A stretch of 64,000 nt of DNA from Balneolaceae bacterium (GCA_034521495.1 JAXHMK010000010.1:310001-374000); one strand, 5' to 3'. Positions 17,541 to 26,199 are shown, numbered from the stretch's first letter. The notes: generated by a model not told the origin, from the sequence alone. Numbers and translations: made by a program.

Positions 17541-18734
17541 ATGCAAGAAATTAACCAGGAGTTCTCTGTTCCTTTTAAATACAAAACACTATTTACTGAG
17601 AACTTATTTGATGTACAAAATGAGTGCCTGAAAAATTTATTTAAACAAAATGCACACCAACACTCTAAAAAAGTATTGTGCGTTTTTGATAAAGAGATGG
17701 CAGATCATCATCCAGGTTTGTTTGACCGGATATGCAATTACGCCGAGCAACACGATAACCTGTTTAATCCCGTCAAAACTCCAATCTATATACCGGGCGG
17801 TGAAGCGGCAAAAAATGATTCAGACCACATTACCAACATTCTTGAGGCTATCCACAAAGCCGGAATTGACCGGCATTCATACGTGATGGCCATAGGCGGC
17901 GGGGCTGTGATCGATACCGCAGGATATGCCGCTGCCATTGCCCACCGAGGTATACGAACGATACGAATACCCACTACTGTATTGGCACAAAATGATGCAT
18001 CCCTCGGTGTAAAAAACGGTATTAATGCATTTGGGAAGAAAAATTTCCTGGGTACGTTTGTCCCGCCTTTTGCTGTCATCAACGATTCTTCTTTTTTAAC
18101 AACATTGGAGAAGCGCGACTGGATTTCCGGAATTTCAGAGGCGATTAAAGTGGCACTTTTAAAGGATCGATCTTTTTTTGAATTCATAGAAATGCATGCA
18201 GATGATCTTCAAAACCGAAGCATGTCCGCCATGAAAAAACTGATCTATCGCTGCGCAGAATTGCATCTTGAGCATATTGCCACCAGTGGCGATCCATTTG
18301 AGATGGGCTCCTCCCGTCCCCTTGATTTTGGTCATTGGTCAGCTCACAAATTAGAGCAACTCACAAACTTTGAACTGAAGCATGGTGAAGCAGTTGCGAT
18401 TGGAATTGCACTGGATGTGATCTATTCAAATCTTCAGGGATTGATCGATAAAGAAGATTGCGAACAGATTTTACAGGCCATTAAAAATTGTGGTTTTACG
18501 CTTTTTGTTCCGGAATTGAGATCAAAACTGGATCAACCCAACCACCCCGATTCGCTGTTACACGGACTCACAGAATTCCGTGAGCACCTGGGAGGAGAAC
18601 TCACCATTATGCTGCTTGAAGGAATCGGCAAGGGAGTTGAAGTCCACAAGGTTGATTACGATGTTTACAGAGATGCAATTGAAAAACTGGCTGAATTTGA
18701 ATCCGCTAAAAACGAATTGTTGAATGCAAATTGA
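17541..18734 (+). CDS. eboD: EboD: 3-dehydroquinate synthase-like sugar phosphate cyclase
   Basis: This enzyme of the dehydroquinate synthase superfamily cyclises a sugar phosphate. It shows the NAD-binding GGGAVIDTAGYAAA, and zinc ligands in SGISEAIKVALLKD (E), GHWSAHKLE (H) and LKHGEAVAIG (H). The substrate loop differs from AroB, as expected for EboD, which clusters with cyclases of the 2-epi-5-epi-valiolone/aminocyclitol type. I chose ATG at 17541 rather than the TTG seven codons upstream. It opens the rightward eboDEF arm. Confidence 0.88.
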   Translation: MQEINQEFSVPFKYKTLFTENLFDVQNECLKNLFKQNAHQHSKKVLCVFDKEMADHHPGLFDRICNYAEQHDNLFNPVKTPIYIPGGEAAKNDSDHITNILEAIHKAGIDRHSYVMAIGGGAVIDTAGYAAAIAHRGIRTIRIPTTVLAQNDASLGVKNGINAFGKKNFLGTFVPPFAVINDSSFLTTLEKRDWISGISEAIKVALLKDRSFFEFIEMHADDLQNRSMSAMKKLIYRCAELHLEHIATSGDPFEMGSSRPLDFGHWSAHKLEQLTNFELKHGEAVAIGIALDVIYSNLQGLIDKEDCEQILQAIKNCGFTLFVPELRSKLDQPNHPDSLLHGLTEFREHLGGELTIMLLEGIGKGVEVHKVDYDVYRDAIEKLAEFESAKNELLNAN

Positions 18735-18950
18735 GAACTCCCTCTTGCCTGTCCCGATTGTTCGGGGAGAGGGGACCGGTGAAGGCAAAACGGCGAAGCC
18801 GGATTTGACGAAACAGGGGTGTGTCGACGGAGTGTTGTATTGGCTATATGTTTAAATGGAAGCTCGCATCCTGTGGAACACACCCCTGATTCAATCGCTA
18901 AACGCGATTCAATCTGTCCCCTCTCGAGAGGGGAATAATTTCCAAACCAT
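18735..18950. repeat. Structured intergenic repeat (GGGGTGT family, copy 1)
   Basis: The whole eboD-eboE gap is one element. It has a left hairpin with CCCGATTGTTCGGGG, then GGGGTGTGT (18816-18824) pairing with ACACACCCC (18878-18886), then a stem GATTCAATCGC/GCGATTCAATC around a TAAAC loop, then CCCCTCTCGAGAGGGG. The same order of parts recurs at 20175-20290, 31680-31825, 31985-32070 and 57484-57665 with different stem sequences. Confidence 0.65.
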
Positions 18951-18958
18951 TTATAACT

Positions 18959-20215
18959 ATGCAGTTATCAAAATATCCTGAAAAACACCTCAGCTACTGC
19001 ACAAATATCCATCCCGGAGAAGACTGGAACAGTGTTTTTAAGCAGCTAAAATCTCATCTGCCGGAGTTGAAACAAAGGCTATCTTCAGAAAAATCATTTG
19101 GCATTGGATTACGATTATCAGCTCACGCTGCTGAGGATCTTCTTGAAAATGATCATGTCAAAGAGTTTAAAGGATGGCTTCAAAGTGAAGGGCTCTATGT
19201 GTTTACAATAAATGGATTTCCTTACGGAAGTTTTCACGGGAAAAAAGTAAAAGATAATGTGTATAAACCGGACTGGAGTACCAAAGAACGGTTGGAATAC
19301 TCCTCCAACCTGATTGATATTTTGGACGAATTACTACCGGACGAAGGTGAAGGCAGCATTTCCACCTCTCCTGTATCCTATAAATACTGGGGGCAATCGG
19401 CCGAGAAATTCAGAAAGATTAAGAAAGTAAGTTCCATTCATTTTGCACAACTGGCCTGGCAAATGGCTGAAATTTTCGAAAAAAGCGGCAAAGATATTCA
19501 TCTCGATATTGAACCGGAGCCCGATTGCCTGATAGAGAACAGCGAAGAGTTGATTGATTTCTTTAAAAAAGATCTTTTACCAACGGGTACAGAATTTTTG
19601 ATGAGTGAGCATGAAATATCTCTTAATGAAGCCGAAAATATAATTCGAAGGCATATCGGCGTCTGTTATGATACATGCCACTTTGCACTTGAGTATGAAG
19701 ATCCCGCCAAAGCGATTCAGTCTTTTGTTGATGAAGGAATTCGTATCGGGAAAACACAGATCAGTGCTGCACTGAAAGTAAAACTGGATGAAGAACGTGC
19801 CGGACGATCTGAAATCGCTGATCATCTGGAACAGTTCGATGAGCCGACCTACCTTCACCAGGTAATTGTTAAAACTGATGGAGAAAGTTTAGTCCAGTTT
19901 CGGGATCTGCCGGATGCCTTGCCATCCATTGAAAACGATCAGGCGAAAGAGTGGAGAGTTCATTTCCATGTCCCCATTTTTCTCAAAAAATATGAAGAGT
20001 TGGAGTCCACACAAGATGAATTATTGGAAAGTCTTCGCTTAATTTTGGATGGCAACCATTGCAATCATTTTGAAATCGAAACGTACACCTGGGATGTTCT
20101 GCCTGAGGATCTGAAAACAAATATTACCGATTCTATAGAACGCGAATTTCGCTGGGTGCTGGATGCGATCAATTCTCCCATTGAGGGGAGTACGGCGAAG
20201 CCGGGAGGGGTGTAA
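18959..20215 (+). CDS. eboE: EboE: xylose isomerase-like TIM-barrel protein
   Basis: This 418-residue protein belongs to the sugar phosphate isomerase/epimerase fold; EboE is the member found in ebo clusters. Metal-binding candidates lie in IHLDIEPEPDCL, IGVCYDTCHFALEYED and the late FHVPIF and EIETYTWDVLP strands, the last giving the usual C-terminal catalytic glutamate. The final residues, NSPIEGSTAKPGGV, are not protein-like conservation: they and the stop codon are read from an intergenic repeat that begins near 20170. The native C-terminus has therefore probably been replaced by a short repeat-coded tail, which is unlikely to harm the barrel. Confidence 0.85.
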   Translation: MQLSKYPEKHLSYCTNIHPGEDWNSVFKQLKSHLPELKQRLSSEKSFGIGLRLSAHAAEDLLENDHVKEFKGWLQSEGLYVFTINGFPYGSFHGKKVKDNVYKPDWSTKERLEYSSNLIDILDELLPDEGEGSISTSPVSYKYWGQSAEKFRKIKKVSSIHFAQLAWQMAEIFEKSGKDIHLDIEPEPDCLIENSEELIDFFKKDLLPTGTEFLMSEHEISLNEAENIIRRHIGVCYDTCHFALEYEDPAKAIQSFVDEGIRIGKTQISAALKVKLDEERAGRSEIADHLEQFDEPTYLHQVIVKTDGESLVQFRDLPDALPSIENDQAKEWRVHFHVPIFLKKYEELESTQDELLESLRLILDGNHCNHFEIETYTWDVLPEDLKTNITDSIEREFRWVLDAINSPIEGSTAKPGGV

Positions 20216-20300
20216 ATCGAACTTCGCTTTTGCCTGAACACCCCTCTGTATTTCTCAAGAACAGTTGAGAAATACTGTCTCTCCGTGAAAGGAAGAATTC
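20170..20300. repeat. Structured intergenic repeat (GGGGTGT family, copy 2)
   Basis: GAGGGGTGT (20205-20213) pairs with ACACCCCTC (20238-20246); a second stem ATTTCTCAA/TTGAGAAAT follows. The element starts inside eboE and supplies its stop codon. The second stem has the same position and theme as GGTTTTCTCAA/TTGAGAAAACC at 32010-32040, but with different flanking bases. Confidence 0.65.
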
Positions 20301-20307
20301 AAAACAC

Positions 20308-20390
20308 GATGGCGCAAGCGTCTCGCTTGTGCCCTTGGTGTCTGTTTTGTGCCTTGAATATGTGGTCACGAGCGGGACGCTCGCGCCATC
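20308..20390. repeat. Inverted-repeat element, 24-bp arms
   Basis: Arms at 20308-20331 (GATGGCGCAAGCGTCTCGC...) and 20367-20390 (...GGACGCTCGCGCCATC) pair at 20 of 24 positions, enclosing 35 bases. There is no coding content. It lies in the 409-base gap between eboE and eboF, which holds nothing but repeats. Confidence 0.65.
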
Positions 20391-20410
20391 TCAATGTTTA
20401 AATTTGACTT

Positions 20411-20457
20411 GTTCCGAAGGTCTCCTTCGGAACATCGCCTATTGAAGCTCTGCTTCA
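20411..20457. repeat. Double-hairpin repeat, copy A
   Basis: GTTCCGAAGG/CCTTCGGAAC is followed by GAAGC/GCTTC. A related copy, with substitutions, is at 31868-31913. Downstream to 20600 there are further small hairpins (CCCCGACTATTCGGGG) before eboF. Confidence 0.6.
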
Positions 20458-20624
20458 GGTAAAACCTGTATAGGATTGGATTGCTGTTAAGTGGTAGGAT
20501 GAGTGAATAGAAGCGGATTTTCTGTCCATCATTCCAAAGCAGGAGCATTGGAACGAGTTAAAAGGCACCCCGACTATTCGGGGCGCCATCCTTTTACTAA
20601 AAATTATATTCAAACAAAAAAACC

Positions 20625-21998
20625 GTGAAAAAAACAGCCGTTTTAAATGTCGTTGGTTTAACCCCCGATCTGATCGGAGAACATACTCCCTTTTTATCGG
20701 AATGGATGTCGAAAGGGAAAATGACTTCGGTCAATTCCATGCTTCCTGCCGTAACCTGTTCGGTTCAGTCTACTTATCTCACCGGAAAAATGCCGAAAGA
20801 TCATGGAATTGTTGGCAACGGTTGGTATTTCCGTGAAATGGATGAGATCAAATTCTGGCGGCAATCGAACAAGTTGGTTCAATCTCAAAAAATCTGGGAG
20901 AAAGCGAAAGAGGAGAATCCTGATTTTACCTGTGCGAATTTGTTCTGGTGGTACAACATGAATTCATCGGTGGATTATCTCGTTACACCGCGTCCAATCT
21001 ACCGGGCTGACGGGGTAAAAATTCCGGATATCCTCACCTATCCTGCTGATTTAAGAGATAAACTCCAAGACGAACTCGGTCAGTTTCCGCTCTTCAATTT
21101 CTGGGGACCGAACACCACGATCTACTCCAGCAAATGGATTGCAGATTCCGCCAAATGGGTCGACAAAGAACTGAATCCTACCCTTTCCCTCGTCTATCTC
21201 CCTCACCTGGATTATAATCTCCAGCGTATCGGACCGGATGATCCCGATATCAAAAAAGATCTTCAGGAGATTGATTCTGTCTGCAAAGATCTGATTGAAT
21301 TTTATGAAAAGAATGATACTCAAGTAATTGTGTTATCGGAGTATGGAATCAGCAATGTTAATCACCCTGTGTCCATCAATCGTGAGCTGAGAAAGCAGGG
21401 ATACATTACCGTACGTGAAGAAAAAGGCGGCGAAGTTCTGATTCCGGGAAGCAGCCGGGCGTTTGCCGTGGCCGATCACCAGATTGCACATATTTATATT
21501 GAAGATGCTGAAGATATTGAGCCGGTTAAAAAGCTCGTCGAGAATATTCCGGGAGTTGAAACGGTTTTGGATGAGGCAGGCAAAAAAGAACATCAACTCG
21601 ATCACCATCGGTCGGGAGAGTTAGTAGCTATTGCAGATGAAAATTCCTGGTTCACTTATTACTACTGGTTAGATGATGAAAAAGCACCTGACTTTGCCCC
21701 CACTGTAGCCATCCATACCAAGCCGGGATACGACCCGGCCGAAATTCTGGTCGATCCAAAAATCACCTTCCCGAAATTAAAAGCAGGAATGCGTCTCCTC
21801 CAAAAGAAACTTGGCTTCCGATATACGATGGATCTCATTCCGATTGAGGGGTCCGGTGTGAAAGGGTCGCACGGCAGAGTGGAATCAGATCGAGGAAAAA
21901 ATCCTATTATCGCATCGCAAAACAAAGAGTTGCTATCCAGTGATACGATACAGCCTACAGATGTTTTTGAAGTGATCTATTCACACCTGTTTCATTAA
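20625..21998 (+). CDS. eboF: EboF: type I phosphodiesterase/nucleotide pyrophosphatase family protein
   Basis: This alkaline-phosphatase superfamily enzyme (457 residues) closes the eboDEF arm. The metal and nucleophile elements are in order: an N-terminal aspartate in GLTPDLIGEH, the nucleophile threonine in LPAVTCSVQS followed by GKMPKDHGIVGNGW, PHLDYNLQRIGP, the SEYG equivalent of the DHG motif in VLSEYGISNVNHP, and a late histidine in GSHGRVESD. Family members hydrolyse phosphodiesters or pyrophosphates, so EboF may remove a nucleotide or phosphate from the pathway intermediate. The start is GTG or the downstream lysines; I keep the reading beginning MKKTAVLNVVG. Confidence 0.87.
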   Translation: MKKTAVLNVVGLTPDLIGEHTPFLSEWMSKGKMTSVNSMLPAVTCSVQSTYLTGKMPKDHGIVGNGWYFREMDEIKFWRQSNKLVQSQKIWEKAKEENPDFTCANLFWWYNMNSSVDYLVTPRPIYRADGVKIPDILTYPADLRDKLQDELGQFPLFNFWGPNTTIYSSKWIADSAKWVDKELNPTLSLVYLPHLDYNLQRIGPDDPDIKKDLQEIDSVCKDLIEFYEKNDTQVIVLSEYGISNVNHPVSINRELRKQGYITVREEKGGEVLIPGSSRAFAVADHQIAHIYIEDAEDIEPVKKLVENIPGVETVLDEAGKKEHQLDHHRSGELVAIADENSWFTYYYWLDDEKAPDFAPTVAIHTKPGYDPAEILVDPKITFPKLKAGMRLLQKKLGFRYTMDLIPIEGSGVKGSHGRVESDRGKNPIIASQNKELLSSDTIQPTDVFEVIYSHLFH

Positions 21999-21999
21999 C

Positions 22000-22062
22000 C
22001 TCTGCGTAACTCTGCGTACCCCGCGGTTAAAAAAACCGCAGTGAGCGCTGAGGAACGCAGAG
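22000..22062. terminator. Nested palindrome between eboF and uvrD
   Basis: CTCTGCGT (22000-22007) pairs with ACGCAGAG (22055-22062), and inside it GCGGTT pairs with AACCGC around an A-rich loop. It sits between converging genes and so may terminate both; the sequence is of a type often dispersed as a repeat. Confidence 0.55.
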
Positions 22063-22091
22063 AATAGGTTGAGATTGTTTTAGAAATCCTG

Positions 22092-24089
22092 CTACTCTTC
22101 TAATTGTTTCTGTTCACTTTCACTCTCCTCCACCAACAACCACGGCTCCAAATAATCCTTTCCAATATCCTCGATGAACCGAGACGGATTTGAAAAATAA
22201 TCCCCATACCGGCTTTGAAAAAGTGCTGGATACGTAATAAAAAGCTGCTCTTTTGCGCGTGTGACTGCCACATATAAAAGCCGAATTTCCTCGTCCATCT
22301 GATCTTCATCGTCAATGGCATATCCAGATGGGATGACTCCGTCGAGACATTGAATAAGAAATACGGTATGCCACTCCAGTCCTTTTGCGGAGTGAATGGT
22401 ACTGAGAATGAGCGGTGATTCATCTTTTTCCATCGTTTCAGTGTCGATGGCGGTGGCTTCAATGGGATCGAGGGCGATCTCCTCAATCATTTTTTCAAGC
22501 GAGCGATAGGTTCCGGAAATATCCACAAATGTCTCCAGGTCTTTCATCCGTTTGGGATGATCATCAAACCGTTTCTTGCAGAATTTCTCGTAGTAATCCA
22601 CCACGGCCTGAAGTTGTTCGGTGACCGAACCGTCCAGTTTTTTGAGTTCTGAAAAAAGATTCCCCAAAGCCTTAAGCTGTGCAAGATATCTCTCGCTGGT
22701 ATTTGGAGCTTGATCCGGCCGGTATGGATTTCCTCCCGTTTGCGCCCATGAAAACAGGTCTTCCGCTGTCTTTGGACCGATTCCGTCAATCAGCATCAGA
22801 ACGCGATTCCAGGAGATGGTATCTTTCGGGTTGACAAGCACCCGCAAATGAGCCAGAACATCTTTTACGTGAGCCGCTTCCGTGAATTTTTGTCCGCCGT
22901 ATTTGATGTACGGAATGTTCTTTTTATTGAGCATCACTTCCAGGTCAAACGAATCGCGTCCGTTGCGAAACAGACAAGCGATGTCGTTCAACTCATGACC
23001 CTGTTCCCGCAAATTCAGAATCATCTGGGTGATGAACCGGCTCTGGTCATTCATGTTGGCCGCTTTCACAAGTCCGGGCAGGTCTCCCTCCTCTTTTACC
23101 GTGTACAGTTCTTTCTCGAATTTCTCACCGGCTTGTTTGAGCACGCGATTTGCTACGTCCAGAATTCGCTGTGTTGAGCGATAATTCTCTTCCAGCTTGA
23201 TGATTTTGGTGTCCTCAAACAGATCCGGAAATCGCATCATGTTTTTGTGATCGGCCCCGCGAAAGGAGTAGATGCTCTGGGCGTCATCTCCAACGGCCAT
23301 TACATTGTTGTGAACGCTGCTGAAAAGCTGAGTGAGTTCGGCCTGGAGAGCGTTTGTGTCCTGGTATTCGTCCACCAATACATGTTTGTGTTTGGCGGCC
23401 ACTTTCTTCCGAACCTCCGGCTGATCTCGAAGCAGATCCCGGGTTTTGACCAGCAGATCGTCAAAATCCATCACGAAATTCTGTTCTTTGTATGCCTGAT
23501 ATTTATCAAACAGCAGTTCGATCGTCTCCGTGTAATTTACAAACTGCGGATACTGCTCTTCCACCACATCGCGGACGGTCATCTGCTTGTTGACCGATGT
23601 ACTGAAAATATTATAGAGCGTGGATTTTTTGGGAAACCGTTTTTTCTTCGTGGGAATATCCACCTGGCTGCGGACCAGGTTCACGGTGTCCATCGCATCG
23701 GAAGCATCGATAATGGTAAACTGCTCGGGATAGCCGATCTTCTCCGCATGCCGGTGAAGGAGTTTGCTGCAATAGTGGTGAAACGTCCCTCCTTCCACAC
23801 GCTGACACCGTTCGTCCAGAATCTGGCTGGCACGGCGAAGCATCTCGCTGGCGGCCCGGCGGGTAAAGGTGAGAAGCAAAATCTCGGTCGGGTCCACCCC
23901 GCTCTCCACCAAACGAGCCACACGATAGACCAGCGTCCGCGTCTTCCCGGTCCCCGCCCCGGCCACGATCAGCGCCGAACCTTCATCAAACATAACCGCC
24001 TCCAACTGCGCCTCGTTGAGAAGGTCCTCATACTGAATGGAATACTCCGCCGGGGTGATATCGTCTTTTGAGAGGACAAATTTCTTCAT
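22092..24089 (-). CDS. UvrD/PcrA-type superfamily 1 DNA helicase
   Basis: This ATP-dependent 3'-5' helicase has the superfamily 1A motifs: Q-motif LNEAQLEAV, Walker A AGAGTGKTRT, TFTRRAASEM, Walker B VDEYQDTN, GDDAQSIYSFRGA, LEENYRS, HSAKGLEW and YVAVTRAKEQL. At 665 residues it is shorter than PcrA/UvrD (about 720) and lacks the long C-terminal tail. It likely acts in repair or recombination. The start is ATG at 24089. A diverged copy of its first 39 codons and upstream bases lies at 25084-25244, on the other side of a toxin-antitoxin pair. Confidence 0.9.
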   Translation of the reverse strand: MKKFVLSKDDITPAEYSIQYEDLLNEAQLEAVMFDEGSALIVAGAGTGKTRTLVYRVARLVESGVDPTEILLLTFTRRAASEMLRRASQILDERCQRVEGGTFHHYCSKLLHRHAEKIGYPEQFTIIDASDAMDTVNLVRSQVDIPTKKKRFPKKSTLYNIFSTSVNKQMTVRDVVEEQYPQFVNYTETIELLFDKYQAYKEQNFVMDFDDLLVKTRDLLRDQPEVRKKVAAKHKHVLVDEYQDTNALQAELTQLFSSVHNNVMAVGDDAQSIYSFRGADHKNMMRFPDLFEDTKIIKLEENYRSTQRILDVANRVLKQAGEKFEKELYTVKEEGDLPGLVKAANMNDQSRFITQMILNLREQGHELNDIACLFRNGRDSFDLEVMLNKKNIPYIKYGGQKFTEAAHVKDVLAHLRVLVNPKDTISWNRVLMLIDGIGPKTAEDLFSWAQTGGNPYRPDQAPNTSERYLAQLKALGNLFSELKKLDGSVTEQLQAVVDYYEKFCKKRFDDHPKRMKDLETFVDISGTYRSLEKMIEEIALDPIEATAIDTETMEKDESPLILSTIHSAKGLEWHTVFLIQCLDGVIPSGYAIDDEDQMDEEIRLLYVAVTRAKEQLFITYPALFQSRYGDYFSNPSRFIEDIGKDYLEPWLLVEESESEQKQLEE

Positions 24090-24185
24090 GCTTTAAAGTA
24101 GGGATTTTTGTATATATGTAAAAAATATGTTATCACGATGTTCGATAAATTTTTTATGTACGTGGTTAGCGGTTTGAGTCAAACA

Positions 24186-24298
24186 ACCTGACAGAGCGCC
24201 GTGCTTTTCGGTTCCTGTGAGAGTTGTGGGATAAGGGCAATGGCCCTTCGAAAACCGTCCCACGCGACTCTGGCAGGAGCTATCGCACTCTGCCAGGT
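24186..24298. repeat. 113-base imperfect palindrome
   Basis: ACCTGACAGAG (24186-24196) pairs with CTCTGCCAGGT (24288-24298); a second stem at 24213-24231 with 24258-24278 and an AGGGC/GCCCT tip complete a long hairpin. Weaker inverted similarity continues outward to about 24130 and 24340. It fills most of the 360-base gap between uvrD and mntA; the rest is AT-rich promoter-like DNA before mntA. Confidence 0.6.
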
Positions 24299-24449
24299 CG
24301 CTAAACACATACTTTTTATTGAACGATGTTATCGATCATTTGAGTTCAAAAACTCTTTTTATAGCTTGCTGAAACCAATATTGTGCACTCATAGAATAAT
24401 GTATCACTTTTAGTTAAGTTAGTCGGAGTGGATCATTAATTGGCGATTT

Positions 24450-24755
24450 ATGGCAACAAAAGTAGATTTAAAAACCGAGCAGCTTCAACAGCTTTGTAAA
24501 AAGTTTAAGGTGAAAGAGCTATATCTATTTGGTTCAGCCACTACGGGTGATTTTTCTGAAGACAGCGATCTTGATTTCATTGTTAAATTTGACCGTCAGG
24601 GGTTTGAAGGAGCCTTTGATCAATTTATTGATTTCAAACAAGAACTGGAGCAAATCTATGGTCGGCCGATTGATCTGTATCATCTTAAAAAGTTCAGAAA
24701 TTCTATCTTTCAGCAAGAAGTAGAACGCTCCAAACAGTTACTTTATGCCGCATAA
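24450..24755 (+). CDS. mntA: MntA-like nucleotidyltransferase antitoxin
   Basis: This minimal nucleotidyltransferase (101 residues) carries the diagnostic motif GSATTGDFSEDSDLD (G28, S29, D40, D42: GSx10DxD) and a third acidic site in PIDLYHL. In MNT-HEPN modules such proteins neutralise the HEPN toxin by adding AMP to its tyrosine. It begins with ATG at 24450 and overlaps the toxin gene by 11 bases. The pair is inserted between two copies of the uvrD start. Confidence 0.9.
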   Translation: MATKVDLKTEQLQQLCKKFKVKELYLFGSATTGDFSEDSDLDFIVKFDRQGFEGAFDQFIDFKQELEQIYGRPIDLYHLKKFRNSIFQQEVERSKQLLYAA

Positions 24756-25077
24756 AAGAAGAAAACTCCTTCTTGATATCAGCCTTTCCTGCGGGGAAAT
24801 ATTAGATTTTATTGACGGCAAAAGCTTCGAAGATTTTCTGGAAGACCGAATGCTTCAACTTGCCATCGAAAGAGAGTTTGAAATCATCGGAGAAGCCCTG
24901 CACAGATTATCCGGAATTGAGGAATCTGAACTCTCGCAGAAAATACCTGAATACCGTAAAATCATAGATTTTAGAAATATTATAGCTCATGGTTATGATA
25001 TCATTGACGAAGCCGTCCTTTGGGATTTTGCCGTAAATCGTGTTCCGGAATTGTTAGATAAGGTAGAGTCTTATTAG
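24745..25077 (+). CDS. hepT: HepT-like HEPN toxin (RNase)
   Basis: This 110-residue all-helical HEPN protein has the catalytic RNase motif R77-NIIA-H82 with Y84 after it, exactly the R-x4-H-x-Y arrangement in which the tyrosine is the modification target of MntA. HEPN dimers cleave RNA or tRNA ends. It overlaps mntA and shares its operon. Right after the stop (within seven bases) the diverged uvrD copy begins, so the module was probably brought in by recombination at uvrD. Confidence 0.9.
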   Translation: MPHKRRKLLLDISLSCGEILDFIDGKSFEDFLEDRMLQLAIEREFEIIGEALHRLSGIEESELSQKIPEYRKIIDFRNIIAHGYDIIDEAVLWDFAVNRVPELLDKVESY

Positions 25078-25083
25078 TCCACA

Positions 25084-25244
25084 CGCCGATCCTTCATCAA
25101 ACATGAGCGCTGCCAACTGTACCTCGTTGAGGAGGTCATCATACTGAATAGAATACTCCGGCGGTGTGATATCGTCTTTCGAGAGGACAAATTTCTTCAT
25201 CCTTTAAAGTAGGGATTTTTGTATATATGTAAAAAGTATGTTAT
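25084..25244 (-). pseudogene. Diverged remnant of the uvrD 5' end
   Basis: These 161 bases align without gaps to 23973-24133 (constant offset 1111) with 15 differences, about 91% identity. It covers the first 39 uvrD codons and about 44 upstream bases. The reading frame is still open, and protein changes are few and mild (for example ITPAEY to ITPPEY and QYED to QYDD), while several other changes are silent. That pattern is expected for an allele from a related strain, not for a recent duplicate decaying freely. Confidence 0.85.
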
Positions 25245-25359
25245 TAGGAGAATCTAATGGCATGCAGATGCATTGAGTTGTTTATTTAAAAGAGATAAGT
25301 TCGTCAAGAATATATTAGAGGGCTTTCTAAATTTTAACTTATTTCAAATGGAGAAATAA

Positions 25360-26091
25360 ATGAGTAATGATATAGATAAAGCAAAATTCCATCTTGAGAC
25401 TGAAGAATATGACAAAGCTGAAAAAATATTCTCTCGCATTTTTGATTCAAACAATAATTCTTCCCAAGCTGTCAAAGGTCTTGTGATCTGTAAGATTGCT
25501 CAAAGCAATTTTGAAAAAGATCAAATCAAAGCAGCCAATGTCTATTTAGATAAAATCAATGAGTTAGACTTTGATAAGGAAGAAAGAGAAGAATTTATTG
25601 CCAATTTACTTGAACAGATTGAGAATTATTTCAAAAGATTGAATAAGAAGTTCAGAGAGGAAGCGAATGAACTAACTAAAAGGCCCGCACTTGATGGTCA
25701 ACTTTATCAAGTCAAACAACTTAGCGACACTACTGATTACATGGAATTTTTAAATAATCACATTAACAAATTTGAAAAAGGAATTGAATTAGCCTCTAAA
25801 ACTTATCAACTGACAAAATACAAGGAAGACACAGCTTACAAAATAGTAGCTCTTCATGATTTAGTTTTCAAAAGTATCAAAGAAACTCCTCAAATGACGG
25901 GGAAAACGCTACTTAACGCAAAAGATCTTTCAGGCCTAAAAGAATCTCGAAGCAAATGGCTTGAATTAAGTTGAAAGAACAAAACAAAAGTTACTACAGA
26001 TCCATCCGATTCAAGTGGTTGCTTAGTATTAATTGCTACTCTTTCTAGCTTGGTTGGAACTTTGTTTCTAATGTTGTTAGTAGTTTTATGA
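25360..26091 (+). pseudogene. TPR-like protein with C-terminal membrane anchor, interrupted by in-frame TGA
   Basis: The first reading, 25360-25974, encodes a 204-residue helical protein (HLETEEYDKAEKIFSRIF looks like a TPR helix pair). After the TGA at 25972-25974 the same frame continues for 38 codons and ends in a strongly hydrophobic helix (CLVLIATLSSLVGTLFLML) before TGA at 26089. The anchor looks like the native C-terminus, so the first TGA is probably a nonsense mutation; the shorter protein may still be made. ATG at 25360 follows GGAGAAATA. I do not recognise a function. The region is AT-rich compared with its neighbours. Confidence 0.55.
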
Positions 26092-26199
26092 TTCGTGGAA
26101 TGGGACAATAACCAAAATATTTCTGAACATTTCAAAATATGGATGTCGTAATCAAATAATCACACTTCCAATATCATATCAGTCTGATTGAAAAACGAA

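Noticed and set aside
23247-24071. A 274-codon open frame antisense to the helicase gene
   Set aside because: The helicase on the other strand has every expected motif; the long antisense frame is a by-product of its codon use.
24093-24308. A 71-codon open frame on the minus strand upstream of uvrD
   Set aside because: It lies within the long palindrome, has an atypical cysteine-rich composition and no ribosome site; it is best explained by the symmetric sequence.
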